A stretch of 64,000 nucleotides of DNA. It comes from Thuidium tamariscinum. Taxonomy: Eukaryota > Streptophyta > Bryopsida > Hypnales > Thuidiaceae. The DNA is taken from positions 62,001 through 126,000 of the forward strand of contig OX344753.2 in the NCBI GenBank assembly GCA_947034885.2, read 5' to 3'. Positions 37,253 through 49,094 of this stretch are shown piece after piece; the stretch's first letter is position 1; each line of letters starts with the position of its first letter. Made by a program: the position numbers and the translations under genes. The notes beneath the pieces are model-generated. The model had not been told where the DNA came from, did no database searches, and worked only from the letters and a program-made list of their open reading frames with translations.

Positions 37253-38157
37253 TTAACCCCCAAAGGACAAAGAGTCCACTTGGGGGACTTCAAGAATTTG
37301 GGCAAGTACTTGTCACTTCAATTTTGAATGAATTTGCTTGAAATTTTTACATAACTCAGATAGAAAACTTGATTAGCTTTGTGGGAATATTATTCTTTTC
37401 CAATCGGTGACCGTGAGCAAAAGTTATGCCATCTTTAATATCATTTTCATATCGCCGGGAAGAAAAAAAATCATCAAAAACGTCAGAATTAAAAAATTAA
37501 TTTTTTTTTCTTATTGATTTTATTTTTGTCTACAAGTGAAGCTTTGATTCATTCCATTTGGATTAGTGATGTGAAAGTCATGAACAATCTTGTTTTTTAG
37601 ACAATCTAAGCATGTTTTTGAAAAAAATAAATTTAGGATTCATTTGTGAATGCAATTTCCACAATTTTCAATAAAAAATTGTTGGACAAGGTTGGTTTTG
37701 CTTGCTAAAACAATTTCACCATTGGGATTATAGTGTTTCAATTCAATGTATGAGATATTTGCAATTTACTTTCTCTTTCAATCTTGGACCTACATCTACT
37801 TGACAATTTTCTAAAGAATGAAAAAAAAAACTTTATTTTCTGAATTTCTTTTCCTAAGTTGTTACCTCAATTTCTCAATAGAAAAAAGTTTAAATTCAAG
37901 GTCTATAGTGCAAAAAAATTACAGAAATGGAGGACAAAGTCATTTGAAGTTGCAAACTCAAGTTTAAAAAAACATTGTTTTCCAACTTTGAATGCTCATA
38001 TCTTCCTATCTATACGGTCAAACTTCATGAAATTTCCACCACATTGGACACAGCTTGTGTGAAAATCTGAAAGAAAAACCCTAAAAAAACCCATTCATAA
38101 TGAGCTGCTCGATATTGCTATGTTCCAAAAAACCCAGTTTGGTCTTTCAGGGCTTAC
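37253..38157 (-). mobile_element. TTAA-flanked element, copy 5, reversed and diverged
   Basis: It begins TTAACCCCCAAAGGAC and ends GGTCTTTCAGGGCTTAC; the interior is the reverse complement of the reference-like copies, clearly so at 37,560-37,600 and 37,980-38,040. It is more mutated than the 10,856 copy and so is probably older. Noncoding. Confidence 0.7.
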
Positions 38158-38281
38158 AATTATACTGAAATTGGTATTACAACTGGACTTCAAACATCTA
38201 AAAGTTAAAACAAATCCTCCGTAATATAATATCTAACAACTAATAAAAGATCCACTTCTACTAAATCTTTTCACGAATACC

Positions 38282-41200
38282 CTACAGTGTAACACGAGAT
38301 GGACCCTCTCTATCCCTAAGTCTTGCACTTGTACGGCGAGTGTGAGGACCGGGGCTTCTGTCGCCAGTGGACCCTCTTGAAGCCACTGCCATGTCAACAG
38401 CACTGAATTGTCTTTTTGTTTCTGGAGAGAAGTCATCCTCATCTTCCACCCTCCGCTTATTCTTTCGCTTCTGAGGCAGATCCACTTCATGTGCCTTTAA
38501 TGCTTCCAAGGCATCATCTACTGAAGCTACCATCAAGTTCAGTGTTACATTGACATCTCCAACGGAAAACCAGTGCGGGCCGGGGCAATCTCCTCCCACT
38601 AAATTTTTTTGAAAAGACATTACGGCCTCGCTCATCCTCCTGTCAAAAGCCCCTGCCACTTCCACAATTGACTGTGAGGAGTTGGAATCCCCGTCTAACT
38701 CTACAAGAGCTCGAACCTTGGCAGCTTCTTCCAACTTTGACAGGAAGAGGGCCCTCCCTATCAATGTGTGATTGTACGCCCCGTATCGCTCTTGCAACTC
38801 TTTTGTATGCTCCACATCCACCCAATTGCCATCTGGTCCTTTGTTCACTTCCTTCTCTGGAAATCGAAAGAACTTGTGATGGTCTATGCTCCAATGCCCA
38901 CCCATGCCGCGACAAAACAATTCGTGAGCTTCGGCATCTTCAATACCCCTTGCTCGCAATTCCACGTGTCGATCTTTGGTCATCCACACAAAGGGATCCA
39001 GCGGCACCATTGAGTCTTTGTACAACCCATGCTTGTCTTCCAATGAATCCCACGTGAGAGGTTTTCCCCAATGCATATAATTTTGGAAGTAAAACGGGGC
39101 TTGATCAAGTGGAAGGGTCCATCAATTGTATTCGTGACTAGGGGGCATACATTCCAAGGTCCCAACCATTTCGTAAAATCTGGAACTCAAAGGAGAACGA
39201 CACTCCGGACAAACCGAGCGAACGAGTGAGGCTTTGATTATGCACGTCACATGGAAAGTATGACGACATTGGCCCATAGTTAGGGCTCCCTCGGGACCAA
39301 ATGGACCTTGACAAATGCTGCATTTATCTTCCAAGATCCCTCGAGAAGTGTGAGAAGCATGCACCATTGTCTTCTCATTGTCCTTGATGTGTGCCGAAAG
39401 AATGTTGTACGGAACCCAACCTTCTTCTACCTCCAAGGCCCAATTGATGTGGGGTGATTCTTCTTTCTTTGTGTGGTTCAACCGCTCGAACATCGCGTCC
39501 ATGTCTCCCCAACACGTGATTTCTGTAGTCCCCTTCGGATGTGTTTCAAACGTCTTCCTCAAACTCATTAGTGAAGATTCTACTATTTGCTGTTGCTCAT
39601 CTGATTTTCCTGCCAATTTGAGAAGCCCTTTCATTGCTCGCGAAACTATAATTGGTTTGTCTTCTAGTTTTTGAATCCATGCCAACCATCGATCGTCTTT
39701 GCTACTCTTTGGAAGGTAGTCATCCAATCGAACAACATGCTCTAGTCGTTGCAATTCACTCTACAAAGACGCGTTCTCTTCGGTGAGCTTCTCCACTTTC
39801 TGCTTCAATTCATCAACTTCATGGCATTCGGTTTGAATGGAAGCATCTTGAAATGAAGATGCGCGATTTTCAATGGCCACTACAAGTATCACTTCCTGTA
39901 TCTTGTTTTTCTCATCTCCACTGAAATGCTTAGCTCCATCTCCTTCCTTAGCTTCGGGGAACTCACCTTTTTTGATCACGTCCTTCAATTTCTCAACTTC
40001 TGACTCCAAATCTTTAATACGATCACTTTGCCATTTCACTGTTGCAACTTGAAATTGTGCCGTATTCTTAGAAGTCCTCAATTGCTCTACCATTTCGTCT
40101 GAGGTTCCCTTCAATTCTTTCTGCAAGGCCAGCAAGTTTGTATTTTCTTCCAAGAAGGCCACCAATTGGCGCTTGTCTTCGAAGCGCTCGTCCAAAACGG
40201 TAACAAGGACTCGGTGAACTTATTAAACGTCAATGCACTTGTCAACAATTCAGGTGACAATTTTGCAAACTCCTGTGCCACCTCTATAAGTTGCGGAGAT
40301 ACTTCAGCTACAAATCGACCTAGATTTGCCAATGTCACTTGGATTTCAGCAACACTTGCCCAACTACGACGATTGGCTTCACCTTGGGTTGCATTGCTTG
40401 TGTTGGCCTCACTTGTGTCTATCGACCGGTTTAGGTCAAGAAGGTGAGACCCAAACATAACTGAAGCCTCCAACAACCGTTCCAGCTCTACGGCATTCGG
40501 CATGTTCGAAAGAGCCTCCAATTGTAATGTGTTCAAGGTGGACAAATGCGGATATTGGTTGGGGATGACTTCAACATCGATGACTACTTCTTTTCCTTTT
40601 CCCTGAGATGCCTCTCCATTTTTTTTGGCGGTAGCTACTTCAATTCTTGTGCTCTGTACGGGGCTAGAAACGCTCGGTTTGCTCAAACATGATGGTTTTG
40701 AATGTACAAGCGCGAAGATGTCGAGAGCATTACTGTCAATAATATCATGAATTGTAGCATTGGCCTCTGCAATTTCTCCCTCGGCTACCTCTTCCGTATC
40801 TTCATTACCTTCACATCGAGCCAATGGGGGCCCACCTTCTTTCTTCCCACTCTGTATATCTTCAAGAATGCCCTGTTCAGCCACCGTCGTAACATTTGGT
40901 GTGCATATTAAATCCGTAGGAGGAGTTGCAAACACTTTTCCTTCCACACCTTCACCTTCAGTATCTTCCATTGTCCTCAAAGTGTGTGTAGGCTGCAAGC
41001 GTGGTCCATCACTTGGTACCTTTGAGACTTTTGTTTCAATTTTTCTAGTATTTTTTAATACTCTTTTGGGCTTCGGTACCTCACTTGGCCCTCCTTGAGG
41101 ATTGTACAAATCGGGAATGTCTTTTCCATTCATTTCTTGTACAAATGGAGTTTGTGCTGTCGTCGGATACATGCTCCAATCTACCTTGCGTTCCAATATC

Positions 41201-41592
41201 AATTCTGCATACACCATGGAAGCCAAGCTGTAGTTTATGTACCCTTTACTCATTGCTTTCTTTCCAAAGAGGGCCCGCCAAACCTCCAAAGCGCGATGCA
41301 CAAAATGTGCGTTCTTGCAGTTGGTGGGTTTGCAAAAAAAACCACGTGTATGAAGTTCATGGGCCTCCCTAGGCCACAACTTGTCAATGTGGTACATTTT
41401 CACGTATTTTTTGCACATTTTGGAAGACCAATACGGTGCTGCTTCATCCTCCCATCCGTTTTCCGCTTTGATGTTTGGATCATCCAAAATCTCATAATGT
41501 AATTCGTGACTGGCGCCCTTTGGCTTATGCCTTCGATTGTCACCACCCGCTGCATTTATTCCCCCACCACGTTCATCACCCTCACTTGCCAT
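38282..41592 (-). pseudogene. RING-H2 protein with conserved N-terminal domain and coiled coil; one frameshift, two stops
   Basis: I do not recognise the whole protein. I choose the ATG at 41,592 (MASEGDERGG); upstream codons lack an ATG. Residues about 46-142 form a domain shared with the intact gene at 52,041-53,120, with the common pattern KKYVKM-H-K-W-RE, HFVHR, NYS and VDW. The first frame ends after a frameshift near 40,194-40,200, and the next frame continues at once into a coiled coil rich in E, L and K (SEVEKLKDVIKK, VDELKQKVEKL). A TAG at 39,761 interrupts it in frame. Next comes a canonical RING-H2 finger, spaced C-x2-C-x14-C-x-H-x2-H-x2-C-x10-C-x2-C, between about 39,320 and 39,198. 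A TGA at 39,122 again interrupts in frame, and a tail with a basic patch (KRKNKRRVEDEDD) ends at 38,282. RING-H2 fingers usually act as E3 ubiquitin ligases; that role here is inferred. Confidence 0.75.
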
Positions 41593-41754
41593 GACTTCGA
41601 GTCCACCAGTGTCGTGAAATAAACAATCAGTTTGATCACCCAACTCTCCACCTCGTAGGAGCAACTGGCACAATGAAGCAACAGTAGAACATCCGACAAG
41701 GTTGAACCCAATAATGGAGAGAGGAGTGAAAGAAATCCGTCCACCATCTGCCCT

Positions 41755-41960
41755 TATACCCGTCCGACCCCGAACCTAATTGGGGTCGGCACTGACCGTC
41801 CGCTCCCGACCCTAAAAGCGTCGCCGAGGCTCCCGTCCGCGCGCCCAAACCTAGTCTGCTCGTCCGCAGGTGCCGTCCATGCGTCCGATGGCTCTGTCCG
41901 CGCGTTAAAGTCTGGGATTCTCCTCTGCGTGTGTCCTCGGATTCGAAGTCCGCCAGGAAA
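41755..41960 (-). repeat. CpG-dense array 3, upstream of the RING-H2 gene
   Basis: Copies of CCGTCCGC, GCGTCCGATGG and CTCGTCCGCAGG (CGGACG on the minus strand) lie about 160 bp upstream of the ATG at 41,592. The array is less regular than arrays 1, 2, 4 and 5. Confidence 0.7.
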
Positions 41961-43379
41961 GCAAACAGCGCGCAATGAGGAATTCAAGATAGGGATCCAA
42001 TGTTGAATTTATTTAAATTTAGTTCTTGTAAAATTATTCAAGGAATTTAAAGCAAGCAATGGTAATATGTGCAATTTTTTAATATTTCTGAGACTTTCTC
42101 AAGGTCGAGGGTTTAGGGTTTAGGGTTTATTGTTTAGTGGCAATTTTCATATTTCATGACATTCTATTGAAAAAGAAATTTGTATGCCAAATATCATCAT
42201 TATATAAATGATTAAAGTGAATATCCAATAATGTAGAAGAGAGACACAACGACACATATATGAATTTGCTTTCGAATGCACTACTTTTATATTGTCATGT
42301 ACTCATGTCACTAATCAAAATAGAATGATTTTGAACTTTACATGTATATATTGGGCAATTCTTGGTCTATTCTAACTAATTTTTCATCGTTATAGGGAAT
42401 CCCTTCAAGCATTCTATGAATACTCTTTTTTGTTGTTTTTTACCAAGCTAACTCTAAAAATGAGCAATAAGCAAAATAAATAAAATTTCAAGGATTAGGT
42501 GGAACTATAGGATTTACAACACCCAATACTTTTACTATTTAGTCCACAATGTCCTCTAACTTATGTTTGACAAAAGCCATTGTTGGACAGAAGGTAATTC
42601 GTAGTCATTCATGTTTGACTTCACTAGCTCTACAGTACACATGTTTAGCCACTGTTCGTACGATTGTACCCAAAGGGTCTTATATAAATACATAATATAG
42701 AGCATACATGAAATTTTTAGGAAATTTTACTTGCCCATGCAAAGTTTTGGCAAATTTGTTTCACTATGACTACTGGCACTCATGCCCCCAAGGGATGTAA
42801 AACACATTAGTTATATCCAAACAAACCTCCTAAAGTATTTGTACCCCAACCCCATATATACCAACCCTATACACTTCAATCTTATTTGACGCAATCATGT
42901 CTGTCTGTTTGTCAAAACCTTAATTATTGAGGCACCCATCCGCTCACCTATTTAACCGGATTTCCTTCACCGTCCAAGCTCTTGTCTTACCTGATTCCAT
43001 CCACCAAGAGCCAAAGACCCCATCTACCGTGATGTCTAGGTCTTATCTATATTACACTATCCATTTGTTCAAAAATTGAAAGTCCTTTGCTCAAACATTG
43101 GATTTTGAACTGTAGATTTTTGCTTTCAAAAATTAGTATTAATGGATCAAATATCCAATAGAGCATTAATGTATGAAAAGGTAATTATATATATGTTTTT
43201 ATTTTTAGAAAAAGAGAATGGTGACAATGTTGGTATAGGTAATATACTAATATGCAAACGGAATCTAAAATTCAAAGTCTACAACTTTGATTTGTACATC
43301 ATCAATTCTAAAATATTTTTCCAAATAATATGGGATGATGATTTTTTTCCAATCTTCAATTTTTGAGAAGATTATAAAT
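41961..43379. other. AT-rich gene-free stretch
   Basis: No gene is supported. It contains the short telomere-type run listed separately. A 74-codon frame at 43,142 has no recognisable features. Confidence 0.45.
42108..42128 (+). repeat. Interstitial plant-type telomere repeat
   Basis: GGGTTTAGGGTTTAGGGTTT: nearly three heptamers of TTTAGGG. Short runs of this kind (telo-boxes) also occur in plant promoters. Confidence 0.8.
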
Positions 43380-44139
43380 GTTTAAATAAGGGATTACTAG
43401 AAAATAATGAGGAGTTTGATGCAGATACAAAATTTGTGGCACATTTCTTGGACATTTCTCGAGGTGGTAAAATTCAGTTCCAAAACTCCACAGGAGTTGT
43501 GCATTCACATATATTGCATTATGCACCATTGCCGCATGCAGTTGAATTTGGTGGTGATGGCACCTTACACGGGTGTAGAGTGATTGCACAGGCTTATGTG
43601 CTCAAAGTGTTAGAGTCGTTGCGACAACGATTTCCAGATTTGAAGATCTTCAATGCAACTAAGCTATTTAGCCCCATTTCTTTTTCAGCAGATTTGGCAC
43701 TTCTTCACCGAAATGCTTCTTTATGGCTTAAAGTTTTTATTGAGCACTTCTGTACCAAATTACCAATGGAGGGAATTTTCTTGATGAGCGTGCTTTAAAA
43801 TGTGAGCTTCAAGGTTTTTTGGATATTCTTCAAATTTTATGTGGTGGTTTGAAAATGCACCAAGCTTGGATGGTGTACTCTTCCAATTTGGACTATATTG
43901 GAAGGTAGCCTCACATGTCCAAGCTGTGGCAAAGTATTCTTGTAATTCCTGGTAGCACAGCTTCTTGTGAGAGGGGATTTTCTACTCAAAATCATATTAA
44001 GTCTAATTTACGTTCTAGTTTAGTATTGGAGACTTTGGAAGCAGAAATGAGAGTTGCAATGGCAAAAATTCCTATAGAAGCCATTGACTTTGAACAAGTT
44101 TGGGTGAAATGGTGTGCCATGAAAGGTCACGGCTTGTAG
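43380..44139 (+). pseudogene. Second hAT-type transposase remnant (C-terminal part)
   Basis: The remnant starts within coding sequence (LLENNEEFDADTKFVAHFLD), continues with VLESLRQRFPDLKIFNATKL, shifts frame between about 43,690 and 43,770, and ends with a clear hAT dimerisation domain: ILVIPGSTASCERGFSTQN followed by IKSNLRSSLVLETLEAEMRV. An in-frame TAG lies at about 43,906. The pattern resembles the zinc-finger-862/KIAA1586-like branch of hAT proteins and not the DUF659 type at 33-36 kb. The N-terminal half, including any DNA-binding finger, is missing. It has no CGGACGG array. Confidence 0.75.
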
Positions 44140-45514
44140 GTTTGTTTTCTTTTGTACGCTATGGTATATAGTGACTCTTTTCATTTGCAACAAAAAATTC
44201 ATATTGATATTACAAATTTTTCAAAATTGAGAATATTCTAACTCACCAAAAAAAATGTATGGAAAATTAGGGACACACAAAAATTGGACAAGGGTGTCCT
44301 TCTGACACCCAAAATTTTGACCAGGGTGTCCCCTAGAAATTTGGCTAGGGTGTCAAATTTATGCCTTGAGTGTGAGCTTCTAAACCTCAAAGATGATGCA
44401 CCTGTAATGTAGTTGTTTATATTATAGAAACCTTTTATAATAAGAGTGTATTTATATTATAGGGCCCTATATTATAGGTATTTTTACTATAAACACCTTC
44501 TTAGGTAGAAGTATAACTACTTATATACATATTAGGAGTTCACATGCTTGTGTTCATGCTCATTTACTAGCATCGTTGCACTATTTTATGTTCAAGTTTT
44601 CATGAATTAGAATCCCATCCACATCAAAAGAAAGTGAAATAAGTTTGAGTCAATCACTCCATCCATGAAGTTCGCACTAATTTATGTTCAAATTTTTATC
44701 AGTTGTTTCAATTTTTTTGCCGTTGTTTAGGGGTTATAAATTGAAATTTGTAGACATAATAATATTTGAATTGACATTTTCAAAATAAACATAATAAAGG
44801 ACTAATGAGACCACATTGTTTTATTTTACACATGAAAACATAAGTGTTCATAATGGATTTGTGTATTGATATTTTTTTTCAAACATATTCTGCGCATAGA
44901 CATACAATTTAAAGGTTAATTTTTTTAAAGTAGTAAATACTATTACACTACAATTTTTTCCAAATTCTAAAAATAAAATATTATATATAGGAAACTAAGA
45001 TACTAGGAATTTAAAAAGTACTTCTGTTTTTATCATAACAAATGTTTTATTCACAATTCTAAAGCCTCAATATGGTATACAAACATGTTGTGCAATCACT
45101 AAATGAGAGGAGGTCCTAAAAGTGCTCAAGATCCAAGACCACCCACTTCTTCAAATGTAAGTTATTTAAACATGTTGTTTTTCTGTACCCTTCAGCAATG
45201 TGCAAACAATGTACATTTTAGGAGGTGGGCGATTTTAGGTCCCCATGCCATTTCAACTCCAAAAATTCATAACTAATTTGACATAGTTCCACAAAGTTCC
45301 AAAGAACTTGGTTTATATGCTAATTGCACATATCTTTCAAGGACAATTGACCATTGAAGGATTAAAAGTAAATAATAGGTAGGTAAAACTTCTTGAAGTA
45401 GTTCTCAAAAATATTCCCTTAAAAGACAAGTGGAATTGATGTGTACCCCATTTGGTTTTGTATTTTTTAAAGCTTTGTAGAATTAGTTATAAAATTTTGA
45501 AGTTGAAATGCCAT
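44140..45514. other. AT-rich gene-free stretch with foldback remnants
   Basis: Positions 44,400-44,520 repeat 'ttatag' phrases as at 16.7-16.9 kb. Positions about 45,107-45,514 are a diverged copy of the foldback family at 28.8-29.8 kb, with forward (AACTCCAAAAATTCATAAC) and reverse (TTAGTTATAAAATTTTGAAG) arm segments; it runs directly into array 4. Confidence 0.45.
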
Positions 45515-45518
45515 AAGG

Positions 45519-45785
45519 CCCCGATCGGACGGCCACAGTGATCGGACGGCCTCGAGGACGACGAGGCGGACGGCCCCGATCGGACGGCCAGCGTGATCGG
45601 ACAGCCCCGACGAGGCGAGGCGGACGGCCAGTGTGATCGGATGGATCGGACGGACCTGATCGGCGAGGCGGACAGATCGGACAGCCACTTCGAGGCGGAC
45701 GGACCGGATTGGACGGCGAGGGCGAGGTTGCGGACGGGTCGGTCCGTCCGCAAGGTATAAGATGGGCGGACGGCCCGTCCGCAAC
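45519..45785 (+). repeat. CpG-dense CGGACGG array 4, upstream of the kinase-like gene
   Basis: Reiterated GATCGGACGGCC, GACGAGGCGGACGG and GTCCGTCCGC units. Three open frames through it are repeat artefacts rich in R, P and S. It ends about 190 bp before the ATG at 45,978 and begins exactly where an older foldback arm stops. Confidence 0.85.
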
Positions 45786-45977
45786 CGCATTCCTATCTTC
45801 CCCCTTGTGTTTCACAAGAGAGAGCGGAGAGCTTGGTGGTTAATCCTCCATTGGCTCCTTTCTAAAGGAAGTTAGGAGTGGGATTTAGGGCCAACTTGTT
45901 GCCCTTTTTTTGTATTTCTTTTGTGCATTGTGCTTGAAATCAAGAGTTTTTAAACTCTTATCATTGATTTGATCACG

Positions 45978-47465
45978 ATGCCGAAAGGAAAGAAGGTAGC
46001 AAAGGCAAGACCTGTGGTGCCAGACATTGAGGAAATGCCCTCGGATGATTGCAAGGCATATCTCATCCGTATCATAGTGCAGTTTTATGAGGAGGAGAGC
46101 ACTGCATCCCTTGATAGCAAGTACATCCGATACGAAGAGGAGTGCATTGAGAAGTTCAAATCGGATATGACGAAGAGAATGACAGATGCTCTCCACGTTC
46201 CATGATGGATTCATGAAACGGAGAAAAGGGGCTTTCAACAGTTTCTGAAGAACAGGGTGCAAGATTCATTGTGGAATGCCAAAGTGGTATTGGCAAAGTA
46301 CGGGAAGGAACATCGTGTGAATGATCCCACATTTGAAGAAGTCATTTTGAAGGCGGATTTGTTTGTACAACGATGCGCTCCGTTTTCAAGGAATGCAAGG
46401 AAACGGAAGGGACAAGGATCATTGGGGTGGTGGAACACGGATGAAGGAGCTATAGAATTGCAACGTGGGCGGCGGCATCTCGTGGCATTGCCCATTACCA
46501 CAAGGGTGATTCCACAAGATAGTACAGTCTTGAAGGGGGGCTATGCAACAATCCAAAGGGTGCGAATTGAAGGATGTGCTGAGATACCTGCATCTTGGGA
46601 GTTTGCAGCGAAGGTATCATATCAACAACGCCTGAGGCCTCAACTCACAAAGTTGGAACACCAGAACGAGTCAATGGCAGTGCGGATTCCACATGACGGA
46701 GTTATACGATTCGCAGCTGTGCATGCAACAAGTAATGAAGGGTACATGTATTGGTGGAATGGTGGAACGTTGAGGCAAATGTTGAATATGGATAGGGACT
46801 ATCCAGATGACATTCACATTCGATTGGCTTATTCCAAGCCATCACCCAAAGAGGTGAATCGAGCATTCTTTCTAGGTCGATGGAGAAAGAAACATACGGA
46901 GCTCGCATGGGCATTGGTGCACATTTTGCATGCGGTGCATCAAGCTGGGCATCTACACAACAATCTCTCGCCGGACAACATCATGTTTCACTTTCCGGAT
47001 GATGAGTCACGTGTATATATTGGGGTTTGCGATTGGGGCATGACTACCGTACATAGTGATCCACCCAAATCCTTGTACACTTTCACATCTGAAAGTGAGA
47101 AGAAAGAAGCTTTGCAAAGAAGATGGTGGGTGGATCCGTCTATTGTGTATGTGCATAAAAAAGATGCAAATGTAGAAACGATTCCACATTTATCACGTAA
47201 ATCAGAGGAGTTTGTGGTTGGTAAACTAGCTCAACAGATCAATAGGCAATGCATGTCCAAGGAGTACGCAACGCTCCATCATGATAACAAAGGACATACA
47301 AAGTGGAGCCACCATCAGTTAGGACTTGTGTTTCACCAATATTTGGAGCTCCTCTGTTCTACAGATGTAGATAGGGCAGTAAGTTTGACTAAAGTCGTCC
47401 AACGATTTACTGGTCCAGGTTACAATTGGCCTATTCCAGATGAACATTTCCGCCATTCATATTAG
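45978..47465 (+). pseudogene. Protein-kinase-like gene with atypical active site and one in-frame TGA
   Basis: Reading from the ATG at 45,978 (MPKGKKVAKA) gives about 495 codons with a single TGA at 46,203-46,205; the frame is the same on both sides, so a substitution broke it. Without readthrough, only the part after the TGA contains the domain. A kinase-like fold is visible: a glycine-rich-loop-like LKGGYATIQRV (codons about 185-195), a lysine in the VAIK position (FAAKVS), a catalytic-loop-like HLHNNLSPDNIMF and a DFG-like CDWG. The usual HRD aspartate is asparagine here (HNN) and the phenylalanine of DFG is tryptophan, so it may be a pseudokinase even when intact. A hairpin AAGAGTTTTTAAACTCTT lies 18 bp upstream of the ATG. 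Substrate and partners are unknown. Confidence 0.7.
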
Positions 47466-48008
47466 TATTTTAGTGTTTTACGTAGAAGTATAGAAGTATT
47501 GAATAGATGTACCGGGAAGGAAATATATCCCTATGTACCTCAACTATATCATAAAAAGATGTGTGCATCACAAATTTTCCCAAATATATGTGCAATTCAC
47601 TTCTATCTCACATTTGTTTTTGCATGTTTTGGTCTTTTGGAACCTCTCTTGATGAGTTGACCCTTGAAGTATTTCTATGAGATTTGGTGTTTTTGAACCT
47701 CTCATGATGAGTTGACCCTTGAAGCCTTGAAGTATTGGTTCTTTAGATTTTGATTTACTTGGAAAGTTTCGAATAATTCCATTCTGATTTGTAAGATGAA
47801 CGTTATGGCCTTATGGGACTTACTAATTTTTCTGGAATTTTGTGTACATCTCCCAATTAGTGCACTAGAAGATCTTAGGGTTACATGTGTCACTTCTAGT
47901 TTAAAATTTTAAAGTATGACCCATGGTTACAGCCATATCGATAACTCTATTGCTATATCAATTAGATTTTTAAAATAAAATTGAACATTAATAATTGGGA
48001 AATCCTTC
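47466..48008. other. Downstream flank with short tandem duplication
   Basis: At 47,639-47,730 a phrase of about 55 bp (CTTGATGAGTTGACCCTTGA) is duplicated in tandem. No gene; it may be the former 3' flank of the kinase-like gene. Confidence 0.5.
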
Positions 48009-48941
48009 TTAACCACTAAAGGACCAAGGCCTTTTTTCTGTCAAAAAACTCTCAAAATTGCCAATTCTGTTGCATTCATCCAAGAAAACAAAAAATATTT
48101 TTTTTAAGAATCTAACCGTAGGATCTTGTACTTAACTTGATTGAGATCAAGTGGTAAAAATTTCATGAAGTTTGACCGTACAGATTGGAAGATATGAGCA
48201 TTCAAAGTTGGAAATACAAGTTTTTTTGAACTGTGGTTTGCAATTTCAGATGACTTTGACTGGAATTTGTATTAAAAAATTGCACTTAAGACTTTGAATT
48301 TATAATTTTTTGTGTTAAGAAATTGAGTTGAGAGTCTAGGAAAAAAATTTCACACAAAAACCACTTGATTTTCATTCTGTAAAAAATTGTTAAGTAGATG
48401 TAGGTCCAAGATTGAAAGAAAAACTAAATGGTTAATAACTCTAAGATGGGATCGAAATACAATAATCCCAATGGTGAGATTGTTTTAGAAAGTAAACCTA
48501 ACCTTGTCCAACAATTTGTTTTGAAAAATTGTAAAAACTGCATTCAAAAATGAATCCTATAAGTTATTTTTTCAAGAAACTGTTTACATTGCCCAAAAAA
48601 CAAGATTGTCCATAACTTTCTCATTATAAGTCCAAATAGAGTGAATCAAAGCTTCACATGTAAGCAAAATTATATTATTTTAGAAAAAAAAAATTAAAAA
48701 ATTAAATTTTGACTTTTTTGAAAAAAATAAAATTCTGCCCGCCGAATGAAAATTTGGGCTTTTTGTGGTATAACTTTTTCTCCCGGTCACCAATTGAAAT
48801 AAAAATTACATTCCCATGAAGCTAATCAGTTTTCCTATCTTATGAGAAAGTTTCAAAAAGATTCATTAAAAATTGAGGTCTACGGAACTTGCCCGAACTC
48901 CAAAGTGTCCCCCGAGGGGACAATGGTCCTTTAGGGGTCAA
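48009..48941 (+). mobile_element. TTAA-flanked element, copy 6
   Basis: A 933-bp near-identical relative of the copies at 10,856 and 30,223. The left end is TTAACCACTAAAGGACCA, the right end GGTCCTTTAGGGGTCAA, so one TTAA has mutated to TCAA. Noncoding. Confidence 0.85.
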
Positions 48942-49094
48942 ATTGATTATAGATTGAATGTTCATAATGTTCGTAAGGTTTCTTCTTTGAAATTCCTTTG
49001 AAATTGTGAAATACATTGGAAAAAATATTTATTTATTTATTTTTTCAATTGATTGAAGAAGACAGGTTTTAAAACTTTGGAACAATCTTCTACA

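Noticed and set aside
45467..45815. Overlapping R/P/S-rich open frames of 88-110 codons
   Set aside because: They are translations of the CGGACGG array in several frames at once, not genes. The same applies to frames in the arrays at 31.8, 36.7, 41.8 and 53.5 kb.
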